From: Chromohalobacter canadensis
Lineage (GTDB): Bacteria > Pseudomonadota > Gammaproteobacteria > Pseudomonadales > Halomonadaceae
Assembly: GCF_034479555.1 (NCBI RefSeq)
Contig: NZ_CP140151.1
Span: 248,001 to 312,000, forward strand
DNA: 64,000 nucleotides
Reading direction: 5' to 3'
The translations under genes and the position numbers were made by a program. Of this stretch, positions 63,079-64,000 are shown piece by piece. Numbering within the stretch: position 1 is the first letter of the stretch; each line of letters begins with the position of its first letter. The notes beneath the pieces are model-generated. The model saw nothing but the letters and a program-made list of their open reading frames with translations, was not told where the DNA came from and ran no database searches.

Positions 63079-64000
63079 TCAATTCGCATTGCGGCCTTTT
63101 GCCGCCGCGATGCGCAAACGCAAGGCATTGAGCTTGATGAAGCCTTCGGCGTCTTTCTGATCGTAGGCGCCTGCATCGTCCTCGAAGGTCGCGATGGAAG
63201 CATCGAACAGCGATTCCTCGGACTTGCGCCCGACCACGGTGGCACTGCCCTTGTAGAGCTTCATGCGTACCACGCCGTTGACGTTGCCCTGGGTCTCGTC
63301 GATGGCAGCCTGCAGCATCTTGCGCTCCGGGCTCCACCAGTAGCCGTTGTAGATGACTTCGGCGTACTTGGGCATCATCTCGTCCTTGAGGTGCGCGGCT
63401 TCGCGGTCGAGTGTCAGTGACTCGATAGCACGATGGGCGCGCAGCATGATGGTGCCACCCGGGGTTTCGTAGCAGCCACGCGACTTCATGCCCACATAGC
63501 GGTTCTCGACGATATCCAGACGCCCGATGCCATTGTCACCGCCGAGCTTGTTGAGCTTGGAAAGCACTTCATGGGGCTTGAGCGGCTCGCCGTCGATAGC
63601 CACGACATCGCCTTTCTCGAAGGTCAATTCGATATATGTCGGCGTCTCCGGCGCGGCCTCCGGCGACACGCTCCAACGCCACATGTCCTCTTCGGCTTCC
63701 GCCCACGGATCCTCGAGGATGCCGCCTTCGTAAGAAATATGCAGCAGGTTGGCGTCCATGGAATACGGCGATTTCTTCTTGCTCTTGGAGAAGTCGACCG
63801 GAATGTCGTGCTTCTCGCAATAATCCATCAACTTCTCACGGGAGTTGAGATCCCACTCACGCCACGGAGCAATCACCTGGACGCCGGGCTTCAATGCATA
63901 GGCACCGAGCTCGAAGCGTACCTGATCGTTGCCCTTGCCGGTGGCGCCGTGGGAAATGGCATCGGCCCCGGTTTCGTTGGCGATCTCGATCAAACGCTTG
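63079..64000 (-). CDS. argG: Argininosuccinate synthase, C-terminal part (runs off the right edge)
   Basis: The visible 307 codons lack the N-terminal ATP loop (SGGLDTS), which lies beyond 64000. Present are [58 protein letters not shown], and [25 protein letters not shown], all typical of the type I enzyme (about 400 residues in full). It condenses citrulline and aspartate in arginine synthesis. The TTG near 63993 is an internal codon, not the start. Confidence 0.96.
   Translation of the reverse strand, partial: KRLIEIANETGADAISHGATGKGNDQVRFELGAYALKPGVQVIAPWREWDLNSREKLMDYCEKHDIPVDFSKSKKKSPYSMDANLLHISYEGGILEDPWAEAEEDMWRWSVSPEAAPETPTYIELTFEKGDVVAIDGEPLKPHEVLSKLNKLGGDNGIGRLDIVENRYVGMKSRGCYETPGGTIMLRAHRAIESLTLDREAAHLKDEMMPKYAEVIYNGYWWSPERKMLQAAIDETQGNVNGVVRMKLYKGSATVVGRKSEESLFDASIATFEDDAGAYDQKDAEGFIKLNALRLRIAAAKGRNAN

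Overview
The window is chromosomal DNA from a GC-rich gammaproteobacterium. The best fit is a moderately halophilic member of the Halomonadaceae (Chromohalobacter/Halomonas-like). The evidence is acidic proteins (Asp/Glu runs in the outer membrane protein at 372 and the DUF1161 protein at 61272), Pseudomonas-like local order (nagZ..psrA / lexA), and tup, met, glp and rnf/nth genes typical of this group. I ran no similarity search, so the taxonomic placement is inference.

Layout. 1-3.5 kb: the tail of an unrecognised gene, an outer membrane beta-barrel protein, rraA and a membrane-anchored glycerophosphodiester phosphodiesterase. 3.5-6.9 kb: a bacterial class C group II intron on the minus strand, placed directly behind the ppsA terminator. 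Its maturase gene is broken twice, by an inserted IS3-family element (with a 3-bp target duplication) and by a one-base change in a C run. 7-10.5 kb: ppsA and its regulator ppsR, divergent. 10.5-17.8 kb: an acyl-CoA hydrolase, then hpt, mscS, nagZ, an L,D-transpeptidase and psrA on the minus strand, divergent from lexA-dinB. 17.8-20.9 kb: purU, an RNase J-type nuclease and a small H-NS-like protein with an AT-hook tail.

21.0-31.9 kb is a molybdenum/tungsten cofactor island. Nine genes lie head to tail on the minus strand (tupA-tupB-tupC-mobA-mobB-moeA-moaCD-moaE-moaA, with a MoaC-MoaD fusion). Transcription appears to start at a sigma-54 type promoter in front of tupA. A sigma-54-dependent response regulator and its histidine kinase are encoded divergently, and a perfect 17-bp palindrome lies between the two units. 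I read this as a dedicated sigma-54 control circuit for oxyanion uptake and cofactor synthesis.

31.9-37.2 kb holds a PuuR/PauR-like regulator and a salvage and repair group (uraA, upp, ung, gpt, apt) followed by ribE. 37.4-40.9 kb is a methionine module: a SAM-II-type riboswitch and an intrinsic terminator precede metN-metI-metQ, followed by a free-methionine-(R)-sulfoxide reductase. Two identical tRNA-Val(GAC) genes, glpR-glpD, a membrane EEP-domain protein and fumC follow. 46.8-54.1 kb carries yjbQ, hda with a PerM-like permease, purM-purN, dcd, apbC, a TerB-like protein and a DUF3581 protein. 54.3-64 kb carries thiI, a GGCT-like protein, metG, an orphan soluble RnfB-like ferredoxin protein with a long coiled-coil tail, nth, a DUF3524/QTMAN-like glycosyltransferase, a DUF1161 protein, a GST, an HlyU-family protein and the 3' part of argG running off the right edge.

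The items most worth following up are the SAM-II element outside its usual alphaproteobacterial range, the sigma-54/tungstate circuit, the nested dead retroelement, and the H-NS-like/AT-hook protein.
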